This document shows positions 9,316-17,958 of a DNA stretch of 64,000 bases, one piece after another. Origin of the DNA: an uncultured Lachnospiraceae bacterium (GTDB taxonomy: Bacteria > Bacillota > Clostridia > Lachnospirales > Lachnospiraceae); contig CAIFEV010000005.1 in assembly GCA_903789615.1 (NCBI GenBank), positions 62,001-126,000 of the forward strand, written 5' to 3'. Made by a program: the position numbers and the translations under genes. Each line of letters begins with the position of its first letter. Position 1 is the first letter of the stretch. Below the pieces are notes generated by a model. That model made no database searches and was not told the origin of the DNA. It saw only the letters and a list, made by a program, of their open reading frames with translations.

Positions 9316-10797
9316 TCAAACAGAAAGCGAAAAGAGTTTCCGCTTGCGCTCCGCCATCTCGTCCGTGCGGCGGATGTAGCTGTCGATGTCCTTGACATTC
9401 ATCGCGCGCTCAATGCGCCCGTTTGGGAATACCCGCTTGGTCGCCGCTCCGGCGCCGCAGGCTACGATGGTCTGTACTTCCTCCATGATCAGGATGTTGT
9501 ACAGGCATTCCTTTCCGACCTTCGCGAAACCGACGTTTTCAAAATTCCCCGTCATGTTCTTCTGCCGGTACATATAGTAGGGCGAGAGGCCGAGCCTTAC
9601 CGCCGACTCGTGCGTCAGCGTGACAAGCGCGTCCGAGTTCACAAGCGACAGATCCCGGTACAGAATTCTCTGCACGTTCAAGGCCGCCGCCCGCTTTATC
9701 GCCAGCGAGTGCACCGTCAGGCTCTCCGGGGAAAGCGCCTCGATCTCCCGGAGCGTCCTTTGAACCTCCGGCTCCTGTTCCCCGGGGAGTCCCAGGATCA
9801 TGTCCATGTTGATATTGTCAAAGCCGGCCGCGCGCGCCATGTGGAACGCCTCCCGCACCTGCGCCGCGCTGTGCCGCCGGCCGATAAGCGCCAGCGTGCT
9901 GTCGTTCATCGTCTGCGGGTTGACCGACACGCGTGTCACGCCGTGCCGCTTAAGCGTCTGCATCTTCTCCTGCGTCACGGAATCCGGCCTCCCAGCCTCG
10001 ACCGTGAGCTCCAGCGCATCACCAACCGGGAAAATCTGTTCCAGGGACGTCAGCAGCCGGTCAAGCTGGGAAGCCGTGAGGGCCGTCGGCGTGCCGCCGC
10101 CGAAATAGATCGTGTCGAGCCGCTTTCCCCTCATGATGTCCGCGCTCGCGCGCATCTCCTGTATCAGCGCGTCAAGGTACGGCTCCACCTGGGTCTGGTG
10201 TCCCGCGATCGGGTACGACGGAAACGAGCAGTACAGGCACGTCGTCGGGCAGAACGGAATGCCGATATACAGGCTGTAGCCGTCAGTAAAATCCCGCGTC
10301 TTTAAAATCTGTCTCTCCCGCTGTGCGACCGTAAGTGCAAGCCGCGCCTTGTCGTCCCGGCACAGATGCTTCTTCTCAAACTCCCCGAGGATCTGCTTCC
10401 TGTCCGCCCCCTCTTCCAGCATGGCAAATGCGATCTTGCTCGGCCGCACGCCTGTCAGATACCCCCAGGGAAGCGTGCGCCCAGTAAAGTGCGAGAGTTC
10501 CAGATACAGCGCTCTCTTAAACGCCTCGTGCCGGATCTTTTTGTCGGGAATTGCTCCATTTTCAATGTCTTTTCCCGGCAGCGTGTCCGGAAGGCGCGGG
10601 CACACAAAAAGAGCGTCTGACGCAGGCAGACGCCGGATGACCGGTACACATGTCAGTGTTTCTTCTGCAGAGACAGCCGGCATGTTTTCTTTTTCGTCCG
10701 GCCGTATAACCTCGGTTCTCGGAAAAAATGAGCGGACGAGCACGACCGCGTCGTCATAGTACTGCGGGTCGCGCACGTCCAGAATGATCGTATTCAT
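9316..10797 (-). CDS. hemZ: HemZ-type radical SAM coproporphyrinogen dehydrogenase-like protein
   Basis: The 493-residue protein has an N-terminal domain of about 170 residues and then the radical SAM motif CPTTCLYC (C183, C187, C190), followed by YFGGGTPTAL, as in HemN/HemZ proteins. HemZ is the anaerobic coproporphyrinogen III oxidase paralogue of Firmicutes; whether this one makes haem or is a HemW-like chaperone is uncertain. The start ATG overlaps the stop of the hydrolase gene by 4 bp (ATGA), showing translational coupling. The long N-terminal extension favours HemZ over HemW. Confidence 0.88.
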   Translation of the reverse strand: MNTIILDVRDPQYYDDAVVLVRSFFPRTEVIRPDEKENMPAVSAEETLTCVPVIRRLPASDALFVCPRLPDTLPGKDIENGAIPDKKIRHEAFKRALYLELSHFTGRTLPWGYLTGVRPSKIAFAMLEEGADRKQILGEFEKKHLCRDDKARLALTVAQRERQILKTRDFTDGYSLYIGIPFCPTTCLYCSFPSYPIAGHQTQVEPYLDALIQEMRASADIMRGKRLDTIYFGGGTPTALTASQLDRLLTSLEQIFPVGDALELTVEAGRPDSVTQEKMQTLKRHGVTRVSVNPQTMNDSTLALIGRRHSAAQVREAFHMARAAGFDNINMDMILGLPGEQEPEVQRTLREIEALSPESLTVHSLAIKRAAALNVQRILYRDLSLVNSDALVTLTHESAVRLGLSPYYMYRQKNMTGNFENVGFAKVGKECLYNILIMEEVQTIVACGAGAATKRVFPNGRIERAMNVKDIDSYIRRTDEMAERKRKLFSLSV

Positions 10798-11444
10798 AGA
10801 TATGGGTTGTTCTCCCTCTCGTGGCCGATGGTGGTCAGGGCGCCGTGTCCCGGGTACACAGTCGTGTCATCCGGCAGCTTCATCAGGACATCCCGCACGG
10901 AGTGCACGATGGCGCTCATGCTGCCGCCTGGAAAGTCCGTGCGTCCCACTGACTCTGAGAATAATGTGTCACCGGAAAAAACGGCCCCTGCCGCCGGCAC
11001 ATAGTAGCACATGCCGCCCGGCGTGTGCCCCGGTGTTGACAGGCAGCGGATGGTGAGCCCCGCCAGTGTCAAAACCTCGCCGTCCGTCAGAAATCTGTCC
11101 GGCACAAGCGTCACGCTGCCGTATCCCATCAGCGCCGAGAGGTTTGAGTGGCAGTCCGTCATGAGGTCCTTGTCCGCCTCCGGAGCCAGGATGGGAACTC
11201 CCAGCGCATCCGCCGTCTCGCGGGCCTTGCTTATGTGATCGAAATGCGCGTGCGTGATGAGAATGGCCTTCGCTTTCACGCCATTTTTCATCACCATCGC
11301 CGTGATTCTCTCCGGCTCAAACCCCGGGTCGATGATGAGCCCTTCGCGCCTGGACTTACTGGCCAGGAGATAACAGTTTGTGCCGATAGGGCCTACGATG
11401 CGGCCGTCAATCTTTATATCTGTCCTGTCTGTCTGATCCGGCAT
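10794..11444 (-). CDS. MBL-fold metallo-hydrolase (glyoxalase II-like)
   Basis: The 216-residue protein carries the metal motif THAHFDH (H65, H67, D69, H70), STPGHTPGG, FSGDTLF and YPGHG, the metallo-beta-lactamase fold of hydroxyacylglutathione-hydrolase-like enzymes. The substrate cannot be read from the sequence. Two ATGs compete: 11450 lies only 3 nt from the GGGAGG motif, while 11444 lies 9 nt away and is preferred. It sits between relA (22 bp upstream) and hemZ (4-bp overlap), an arrangement I recognise from clostridial genomes. Confidence 0.88.
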   Translation of the reverse strand: MPDQTDRTDIKIDGRIVGPIGTNCYLLASKSRREGLIIDPGFEPERITAMVMKNGVKAKAILITHAHFDHISKARETADALGVPILAPEADKDLMTDCHSNLSALMGYGSVTLVPDRFLTDGEVLTLAGLTIRCLSTPGHTPGGMCYYVPAAGAVFSGDTLFSESVGRTDFPGGSMSAIVHSVRDVLMKLPDDTTVYPGHGALTTIGHERENNPYL

Positions 11445-11466
11445 TGTCATCTGCCTCCCGGGCACG

Positions 11467-13758
11467 TCAGCCCGTCGTCCGGGCAACATCCGTGATGCCC
11501 TTTATCTTGCGCAGCTTGCCTTCGATGCGGGCGAGTTCTTCCTTGTCGCGCACGTCAAATCCCACGTTGATGGTCGCCTGCTCGTGCTTGTTGGTCCGGC
11601 TGTTCAGGAACTTCACGTCGATCTGTGCGTCGCTGAAGATCTTGGAGACGTCAATGAGCAGGCCGACGCGGTTCTGGCCGTAGAGAGTCAGCTCCGCCGC
11701 GTAGCTGCCGTTCTTGCTCGTCGTGTGCTCCCACTGAGCCTCCACGAGGCGGTTTCTCTCGGACGCCGGCAGGCTCAGAACGTTCACGCAGTCCGTGCGG
11801 TGAATCGTGATGCCGCGCCCGCGGGTGATATACCCGATGATTTCATCGCCGGGCACCGGGTTGCAGCACCTGGAGAAGCGGACGCTCAGATCGCGGACGC
11901 CCTTGATCAGCACACCGGTGGAATTCTTGTCGGCCGGCCGCTCCTTTGCGTCCTCCGAGATGCTCCTGAGCACATCGGCGTCCGTGATGGATGCCCTGCG
12001 CTTCTTCTCATACTCATCCTGCAGCTTGTTTACGACCTGGCCTTCCTTGAGGCCTCCGTGACCGACGGAAGCCAGAAGCGAATCCCAGTCCCGGTATCCG
12101 TACTTGCTGCAGGTCTTCTCCATGAACTCCGGCTTAAGAAGCTCGGAGAGCTGGATGCCGCGGTTCTTGCAGTAGGCCTGCAGAAGATCCTTGCCGCGGG
12201 CGATATTGTCCTCTTTGAGGTTCTTCTTGAACCACTGGTTGATCTTGTTGCGGGCCTGCGGCGACTTGACGATGTTCAGCCAGTCGCGGCTCGGGCCCTT
12301 GGAGTTCTGGGACGTGATGATCTCCACCTGGTCCCCGGACTTCAGCTTGTAGTCGATGTTCACGAGCTGGCCGTTGACTCTGGCGCCGACCATGCGGTTT
12401 CCGACCGCCGAGTGGATGGCGTACGCGAAATCGACGGGGCAGGACCCTGCCGGCAGAGGCTTGACGTCGCCGGACGGGGTGAAGCAGTATACCTTTTCGG
12501 AGAGCAGCGAGAAGTCGTCCTTCACGCTGTTGATGAACTCCTCGTTGTCCGGCATCTCCTTCTGCCACTCGAGGAGCTGCCGAAGCCACGTGAGCTTGCT
12601 CTCCTCGGCGTCGGCGGGCCTGCCCTGAATGCCTTCCTTGTACTTCCAGTGAGCCGCGATACCGTATTCCGCGATGCGGTGCATCTCAAAGGTCCGGATC
12701 TGCACTTCAAAGGGCTGTCCGTTCTTCGAGTAGAGCGTCGTGTGCAGAGACTGGTAGTTGTTCTGCTTGGGCATCGCGATGTAGTCCTTGAACCGCCCCG
12801 GAACCGGCGTGTACTTCTCGTGCAGAAGGCCCAGGACCGTGTAGCAGTCCGTGACCGTCTCAACCTTCACGCGAAGCGCGAAAATATCGTAGATCTGGTC
12901 AAATGTCTTCTTCTTGCTCACCATCTTGCGGTAGATGGAGAACAGATGCTTGATGCGCCCGTCGACCTCGGCCTTGATGCCGTGGCTCTTAAGGTGATCG
13001 GCGGTCTCCTTGATCATGCCGCGGATGAAGGCTTCCTTGCCGGGACGCATCTCCTCGACCTTGTGGTACAGGTCGTTGTACTCCTCCGGCATCAGGTATT
13101 TCATCGCGAGATCGTCCATCTCGATCTTGATCTTGCTGATACCGAGCCGGTTGGCGAGCGGCGAATAGATCTCGAGTGTCTCGCGGGACTTTTCGATCTG
13201 TTTCTCGCGCGGCTGGTACTGCATCGTGCGCATGTTGTGCAGACGGTCGGCAAGCTTGATGATGATGACGCGGATATCCTTGGCCATGGCCAGGAACATC
13301 TTGCGCAGGTTCTCGGCCTGCTCCGTCACCTTGTCCTGTTTGTAGTTCAGCTTGGTCAGCTTGGTGACACCGTCGACCAGCATCGCCACCTCGTCGCCGA
13401 ACTGCGCCGCCACATCCTCATACGTCATCGGCGTGTCCTCGATAACGTCGTGCAGCAGACCGGCGATGATGGTCTCTTTGTCCATCTCCAGCTCTGCCAG
13501 AATGATCGCCACGCAGAGCGGATGGATGATGTACGGCTCGCCGGACTTGCGCTTCTGGTTTTTGTGCGCCTCGGCCGCCACTTCATACGCCCGGCGGATG
13601 TCCGTCATATCATCCGACGGATGATACTTCTTCACCGCCGCGATGAGATCGTCATACAGCACGTCAGGGCTCGTGAAGTCTGCCGGAGTGCTGACGTCCG
13701 CTTCGTCCCGCTCTTTCACGTCACCGCTCCCGGTTGTCTCGATAATCAGTTTGTCCAT
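11467..13758 (-). CDS. relA: Bifunctional (p)ppGpp synthetase/hydrolase
   Basis: The 763-residue Rel protein has an HD hydrolase domain (LLHDVIEDT, H103-D104), a synthetase domain with RFKD at 322-325 (the RxKD signature of bifunctional Rel), a TGS domain (about 430-490, VYCFTPSGDVKPLPAGS) and a C-terminal ACT domain (about 685-763). All the catalytic landmarks are present, so both synthesis and degradation of the alarmone are likely. GGAAGGAGG precedes the ATG at 13758. The MBL hydrolase and hemZ follow closely. Confidence 0.96.
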   Translation of the reverse strand: MDKLIIETTGSGDVKERDEADVSTPADFTSPDVLYDDLIAAVKKYHPSDDMTDIRRAYEVAAEAHKNQKRKSGEPYIIHPLCVAIILAELEMDKETIIAGLLHDVIEDTPMTYEDVAAQFGDEVAMLVDGVTKLTKLNYKQDKVTEQAENLRKMFLAMAKDIRVIIIKLADRLHNMRTMQYQPREKQIEKSRETLEIYSPLANRLGISKIKIEMDDLAMKYLMPEEYNDLYHKVEEMRPGKEAFIRGMIKETADHLKSHGIKAEVDGRIKHLFSIYRKMVSKKKTFDQIYDIFALRVKVETVTDCYTVLGLLHEKYTPVPGRFKDYIAMPKQNNYQSLHTTLYSKNGQPFEVQIRTFEMHRIAEYGIAAHWKYKEGIQGRPADAEESKLTWLRQLLEWQKEMPDNEEFINSVKDDFSLLSEKVYCFTPSGDVKPLPAGSCPVDFAYAIHSAVGNRMVGARVNGQLVNIDYKLKSGDQVEIITSQNSKGPSRDWLNIVKSPQARNKINQWFKKNLKEDNIARGKDLLQAYCKNRGIQLSELLKPEFMEKTCSKYGYRDWDSLLASVGHGGLKEGQVVNKLQDEYEKKRRASITDADVLRSISEDAKERPADKNSTGVLIKGVRDLSVRFSRCCNPVPGDEIIGYITRGRGITIHRTDCVNVLSLPASERNRLVEAQWEHTTSKNGSYAAELTLYGQNRVGLLIDVSKIFSDAQIDVKFLNSRTNKHEQATINVGFDVRDKEELARIEGKLRKIKGITDVARTTG

Positions 13759-13840
13759 TCGGCAGTCCTCCTTCCTGATGTCCGCTTGTCAATCGTCTTT
13801 CCGGCCTGCAGCCCGCTTCTGCATTCTCATCCTGCCCTCG

Positions 13841-14677
13841 TCAAACTTCGTCGTATGTCTTCTGCAGGAACTTTCGGGCAGCAACTGCGTTGTCCGGCTT
13901 TGTGTTCTCGAGCGTGCACTGAATGTACGGCTTGTGCTTCTTAATCTCCCGGCACAGCAGCGGATAATCCAGGCCGCCGAGTCCCGCAGCCACCTCCGTA
14001 AATTCTCCGTTCTTCACAAGGAAATCCTTGCAGTGGATCACCGCGATCTCCGGTCCCAGAAGATCAAAGGCCTTGCGGATGTGCGCATCCTGATCCGGAA
14101 CATCCTTCGGCCACAGCAGGTTCACCGGGTCGTAGATAATCTGAAGATTCGGAGAGGCAATGGCGTCCAGCACTCTTCTCGCCCGCTCCACAGTGCACAC
14201 CACGTGGCGCACGACAGGCTCGATGGCAAGGATTACACCGAACTTCTCCGCCGTCTTCACGACCGGTTTCAGATTTGTGATAAATGTGTTCAGCGCCTCT
14301 TCGCCTGCATTGGCCGGATCGTAGACATATTCCGTGTTCACCGCGCCCGTCTCCGTGCCGACAACACAGCACCCCAGCACCGACGCGAACCGAAGCGCGG
14401 CCGTGTACGTGTTCTGAATGTCCGAAAGCTGCCTGGGGTCCGGGTTGCAGAGGTTGTTGTAATTGCCAAGCACCGCAATGTCAAGCCCGTGCGCTTCGGC
14501 CAGCCTCTTCACGTACTTTGCAAACCCCGGCGTTTCCGTCTCCGGCGTAACCGTAAAACTTTTTACCGACTTGGTGAGCGCCAGATGCGCGCAGACAAAT
14601 CCCTGTTTTTCAATGTTGGCAAATGTCTCGTCCAGTGTATCACCCAGCACATCATGTGCGCGGATTCCGATCTGCAT
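13841..14677 (-). CDS. Sugar phosphate isomerase/epimerase-like TIM-barrel protein
   Basis: The 278-residue protein belongs to the AP-endonuclease-2/xylose-isomerase-like fold: IAVLGNYNNLCNPD, AIEPVVRHVVCT, IIYDPVNLLWP and VIHCKDF are the metal-site strands (Glu, Asp, His). Family members are sugar or inositol isomerases and epimerases; the substrate here is unknown. GGGAGG lies 6 nt before the ATG at 14677. It stands alone with a strong promoter and is divergent from nrdG. Confidence 0.82.
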   Translation of the reverse strand: MQIGIRAHDVLGDTLDETFANIEKQGFVCAHLALTKSVKSFTVTPETETPGFAKYVKRLAEAHGLDIAVLGNYNNLCNPDPRQLSDIQNTYTAALRFASVLGCCVVGTETGAVNTEYVYDPANAGEEALNTFITNLKPVVKTAEKFGVILAIEPVVRHVVCTVERARRVLDAIASPNLQIIYDPVNLLWPKDVPDQDAHIRKAFDLLGPEIAVIHCKDFLVKNGEFTEVAAGLGGLDYPLLCREIKKHKPYIQCTLENTKPDNAVAARKFLQKTYDEV

Positions 14678-14714
14678 ATTCAGCCTCCCTGATCAAACCA
14701 ACCTGGTTCTATCT

Positions 14715-14743
14715 ATATTAAAGATTTCGGCCAGACGTGTCAA
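14715..14743 (-). promoter_or_regulatory. Strong promoter for the TIM-barrel isomerase gene
   Basis: On the minus strand TTGACA (14743-14738), a 17-bp spacer and TAATAT (14720-14715) match the sigma-A consensus at 10 of 12 positions. The leader to the ATG at 14677 is about 30 nt. Confidence 0.8.
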
Positions 14744-14850
14744 TCTTTCCGGGCTTTAACCCCTGCCAATCCTGCCGCCCGGCTATTCATTTCGCGAAGA
14801 CTGACTCCCTGAGAAAACTGTGCCTGCTGTTTCGGAAACCGGTCCGTCAA

Positions 14851-14859
14851 TGGTATAAT
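14851..14859 (+). promoter_or_regulatory. Extended -10 element upstream of nrdG
   Basis: TGGTATAAT is a perfect extended -10, 52 bp before the nrdG start. No good -35 lies at the right distance (TTCGGA at 14831-14836), much like the hypB promoter in this window. Confidence 0.6.
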
Positions 14860-14911
14860 GTACTGAACGTGTACCGGCCGGTCCTTTCCGGCACAGTAAG
14901 GAGGAACTCCG

Positions 14912-15430
14912 ATGAACTACGCCGAAATCAAGTGTCCCGATGTCGCAAACGGCCCCGGATGCCGCGTTTCCCTTTTTGTCAGCGGCTGCACGCACCACTG
15001 CGAAGGCTGCTTTAATCAGGAGGCGTGGGACTTTGCCTTCGGAAAGCCCTTCACACAGGAGACGATCCGCGAGATCCTGGGGCTCATGAAGCCGGACTTC
15101 ATTCAGGGTCTGACGCTGCTGGGCGGTGAACCGTTCGAGCCGGAAAACCAGAAGGGAATCCTGCCGCTCATCCGGGCGGTAAAAGAGGCGTACCCGCATA
15201 AAGACATCTGGGCCTTCTCCGGCTATCTGTTTGATGCGGACATCATGGGCCGGATGTACGAAAAGGTTCCGGAGACAAAGGAGATCATCGAAAATATCGA
15301 CGTGCTGGTCGACGGCGAGTTCGTGCTGAGCAAGCGGGACCTGATGCTGAAATTCAAAGGATCCTCCAACCAGCGCACGATCGATGTCCCCGCGTCTTTA
15401 AAGGCCGGGAAGACAGTACTGCTCTTCTAG
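14912..15430 (+). CDS. nrdG: Anaerobic ribonucleoside-triphosphate reductase activating protein
   Basis: The 172-residue radical SAM activase has the CTHHCEGC motif (C26, C30, C33) and GGEPF near residue 70. NrdG installs the glycyl radical on NrdD so that ribonucleotides can be reduced without oxygen. AAGGAGG lies 6 nt before the ATG. It is followed by dut after 19 bp, pairing two dNTP-pool genes. NrdD is not next to it in this window. Confidence 0.93.
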   Translation: MNYAEIKCPDVANGPGCRVSLFVSGCTHHCEGCFNQEAWDFAFGKPFTQETIREILGLMKPDFIQGLTLLGGEPFEPENQKGILPLIRAVKEAYPHKDIWAFSGYLFDADIMGRMYEKVPETKEIIENIDVLVDGEFVLSKRDLMLKFKGSSNQRTIDVPASLKAGKTVLLF

Positions 15431-15449
15431 ATTCAAATCGAGGTAAATC

Positions 15450-15893
15450 ATGATTCTGCACGCACATGTACGATTTAAAAAGCTTGACCCGGAGGCTGTC
15501 ATGCCCGTCTACGGCACGGAGTATTCCGCCGGCGCCGATCTCGTCTCCCTGAGTGAGGTGACGATTGGGCCCGGTGAAACCGAAATGGTCCACACGGGGC
15601 TCGCCCTTGAGATTCCGTCCGGCCTGGTCGGCCTTGTCTGCGCCCGCAGCGGCCTGGCGAGCAAACACGGCATCGCGCCCTCCAACAAGGTCGGCGTCAT
15701 CGATTCGGATTACCGGGGCGAGATCATGGTCTCGCTGCACAACCACAGCAAAGAGCCGTGGCAGATCGGCAAGGGTGACCGGATCGCCCAGCTGGTCCTG
15801 ATGCCGTATATCATGGCGGATTTCGACGAGGCGGCCACTCTTCACACAACAGACAGAGGAGAAGGCGGCTTCGGCTCAACCGGCCGCAGATGA
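15450..15893 (+). CDS. dut: dUTP diphosphatase
   Basis: The 147-residue trimeric-type dUTPase has all five motifs visible: AGADLVSL, ARSGLA, GVIDSDYRGEI, GDRIAQLVL and the C-terminal RGEGGFGSTG. It hydrolyses dUTP to dUMP, keeping uracil out of DNA and feeding dTMP synthesis. The Shine-Dalgarno is weak (GAGGT). It follows nrdG by 19 bp, probably in the same transcript. Confidence 0.97.
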   Translation: MILHAHVRFKKLDPEAVMPVYGTEYSAGADLVSLSEVTIGPGETEMVHTGLALEIPSGLVGLVCARSGLASKHGIAPSNKVGVIDSDYRGEIMVSLHNHSKEPWQIGKGDRIAQLVLMPYIMADFDEAATLHTTDRGEGGFGSTGRR

Positions 15894-15990
15894 CCGCCGG
15901 AAAAGCGAAGGAACACCGCACTTCCCATCATCTGCCACAAGGAAACCACTATCCATCAATTTGCCACAGAAAAAGAAAGGAACAACAGCG

Positions 15991-16236
15991 ATGAGTGAAA
16001 AGGATGTAGAAAAGGAAATCGACGCGATTCTGGAGAAGATGTCCGAAGAGGACCGCAGCAAACTGATCAGCTTCTCGGATTTTTCCGACACCTACGCGCT
16101 CCTGAAAAAGTACGGCCTTGGCGCCACGCTAAGCGAAGCGGAGGAAGCTCTCCAGAGTATCGTGAACAACAGTGAAAACATCGGCACGGAGTTCTTTGAT
16201 TCCATCGGCACCGAATTCAAAAAAATCTTCCACTGA
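15991..16236 (+). CDS. Small acidic protein of unknown function
   Basis: I do not recognise a family for certain. The 81-residue protein starts MSEKDVEKEID after AAAGGAACAACAGCG; an ATG 30 bp further upstream is less likely. It is predicted to be mostly helical, with a central SFSDFSDTYALLKKYGL stretch and no Cys, signal peptide or membrane helix. It could be a Nif11-like or regulatory helical protein, but that match is weak. It is the last gene after nrdG and dut, ending at a terminator. Confidence 0.65.
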   Translation: MSEKDVEKEIDAILEKMSEEDRSKLISFSDFSDTYALLKKYGLGATLSEAEEALQSIVNNSENIGTEFFDSIGTEFKKIFH

Positions 16237-16240
16237 AAAG

Positions 16241-16273
16241 AAACCGGGTCAGGCTTTCCTGATCCGGTTTTTC
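16241..16273. terminator. Bidirectional terminator overlapping the SDR stop region
   Basis: AAACCGGGTCAGG pairs with CCTGATCCGGTTT around a short loop, with TTTTT downstream on the plus strand and TTTCTTTT on the minus strand. It ends the nrdG-dut transcript and contains the last codons and stop of the convergent SDR gene (stop at 16249). Confidence 0.85.
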
Positions 16274-16938
16274 TGCGGGCGCAGGGTGAGATGCGTGAGC
16301 ACTTCCCCGGCGCGGCGCATCACGATGAATTCCACGGCATCCGCCGTGTCCTCCGGGCTCAGGCAGTACATCTCCCCTTCCTCCGGTCTGAAAGCGGCAT
16401 TGCGGTAGAGGTTTGTGTCCGTAAGGTCCGGCTCGATAACCGACACTTTCAGGCCGTATTTGCGGTTCTCCGCGAAGAGGCTTTCGGCATACGCGGTGAG
16501 CCCGGCCTTGGCGGCCCCGTACACACAGGCGCGCGGGCTCGGACCGTCCGCCGTCACGGACGAGATGAAGATGACGGTTCCATTTACACTCTTGATGTCC
16601 CGCAGCAGCGCCCCTGTGATAATCATCGGCACTTCCAGATTGGTGCGGATCATCGCCCGCACTTTTTCCTCCTCCATCTCCTCGGCCATTCCGTACCAGG
16701 CCACACCGGCGCAGTGCACGAGCAGCGACGGTGCTCCCTCGGACCGGTAGTCCTCAAGAAACTCCCGAAGTCCCTTCTCATCGGTCAGGTCCAGGATCAC
16801 CTGCCGGATCCCGCTCTCATCCCTGCGGAAGTTCCGGCCGATGCCGGTCACTTCATACCCGAGTCTCACAAGTCTTTCTGCCGCCGCGCGTCCGATTCCG
16901 GACGACGCGCCGGTCACAAGTGCGCGTTTTTCAGTCAC
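16249..16938 (-). CDS. Short-chain dehydrogenase/reductase
   Basis: The 229-residue classical SDR has a Rossmann motif TGASSGIG (residues 9-16) and the catalytic YGAAK, with a serine in the preceding FISSVT strand. The substrate is unknown. The start is GTG at 16938, 8 nt after GGAGG that lies within the end of splB; the stop of splB is 3 bp upstream, so the genes are probably coupled. Its last codons form part of a terminator stem. Confidence 0.87.
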   Translation of the reverse strand: MTEKRALVTGASSGIGRAAAERLVRLGYEVTGIGRNFRRDESGIRQVILDLTDEKGLREFLEDYRSEGAPSLLVHCAGVAWYGMAEEMEEEKVRAMIRTNLEVPMIITGALLRDIKSVNGTVIFISSVTADGPSPRACVYGAAKAGLTAYAESLFAENRKYGLKVSVIEPDLTDTNLYRNAAFRPEEGEMYCLSPEDTADAVEFIVMRRAGEVLTHLTLRPQKNRIRKA

Positions 16939-16941
16939 CTG

Positions 16942-17958
16942 TCATTCCTCCGTATCTTTCCAGAAAAACATCCTGTCGCGGCTTATCCACCCGTCCAGCA
17001 GGCCGGCCATGTACGCCGTCATCTCTGCCGACTTCGCCCCGTATCCGGCGACGCCGTTACGGACGGTGTACGGATACTGCGTCAGCGGGCTTTCCGGACT
17101 TCTTTCGCGCATCTGCCCGAGATACTGGGTGGAGATGCGGAAGGTACCGATGCTGATGTCGCGGACCTGCCCCGGTTCAAACGCGGCCCGGACCGTCTGC
17201 GCCAGTTTCCGGTACTCCTCTTCCCATCCCGGGAAGCGAAGCATCGGGTCAAAGCACAGCCGAAGCGGAATACCGCGCGATGCCGCAAGCCTTGCCGCCG
17301 CGAGCCTTCCGTCAAGCCCCGGCGCTTTTCTTTCAAAGCGCTTTGCCGCCGCCGCAGGTGAAAGCGTAAACGCCCAGATTATATTCGGGAGCACCGGAAG
17401 GACGGACAGCAGTTTCCTGTCCGCGCACTTCGTCCGGATCTCGAGGGTGAGGTCCGGCCTCTTTCCGGCAAATGCGTACCACTCCTTCAGGAAGCCGGTC
17501 AGCGGCTCGATCGCCGCCAGGTCGGTGTCATAGGAAATGCACAGATACACCGGTGAATGCGTCAGAAGCCGGTCAACTTCCGCAAATGTTCGGCTCTGAT
17601 CGGTGAAAATGACCAGATTGGTGGACGGATACATCCCCTTCAGATAACAGTATTCACAGTCATAGACGCAGTTCATGACGGTCGATGTGTAGTAGAACGC
17701 TTCGTTTCCGAAATCCTGGCACACCGGAGCACCCGGATACACGCGCGGGTCCGGTTCATCCGCCAGGATAAGCGAAAGACTGCGGCTCTGGATCTGCGCG
17801 TCCTGTCCGCTCCGGTTGAATACGTCTTTATAGTGCCGGATCGGGATCACGTGCGCCTGCGGCAGTTTCGCAAGAATCCGCTTTGTCTGCGGGAGGGCCG
17901 CTGCCCTCTCCTCCACATACACATGGCTGAAAGCCGGCTCAAAGAATGTCCCGTTCAA
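16942..17958 (-). CDS. splB: Spore photoproduct lyase family radical SAM protein
   Basis: The 338-residue protein has the radical SAM motif CVYDCEYC (C97, C101, C104). A further cysteine, C140 in CISYDTD followed by IEPLTG, aligns with the H-atom donor cysteine of characterised spore photoproduct lyases. SPL reverses the thymine dimer of UV-exposed spores during germination using S-adenosylmethionine. The gene points to a spore-former. Its start overlaps the end of the upstream nucleosidase gene by 20 bp, and it is followed by an SDR. Confidence 0.9.
   Translation of the reverse strand: MNGTFFEPAFSHVYVEERAAALPQTKRILAKLPQAHVIPIRHYKDVFNRSGQDAQIQSRSLSLILADEPDPRVYPGAPVCQDFGNEAFYYTSTVMNCVYDCEYCYLKGMYPSTNLVIFTDQSRTFAEVDRLLTHSPVYLCISYDTDLAAIEPLTGFLKEWYAFAGKRPDLTLEIRTKCADRKLLSVLPVLPNIIWAFTLSPAAAAKRFERKAPGLDGRLAAARLAASRGIPLRLCFDPMLRFPGWEEEYRKLAQTVRAAFEPGQVRDISIGTFRISTQYLGQMRERSPESPLTQYPYTVRNGVAGYGAKSAEMTAYMAGLLDGWISRDRMFFWKDTEE

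Noticed and set aside
11584-13944. 786-codon plus-strand open frame
   Set aside because: It lies antisense to relA, whose catalytic motifs are all in place on the other strand.
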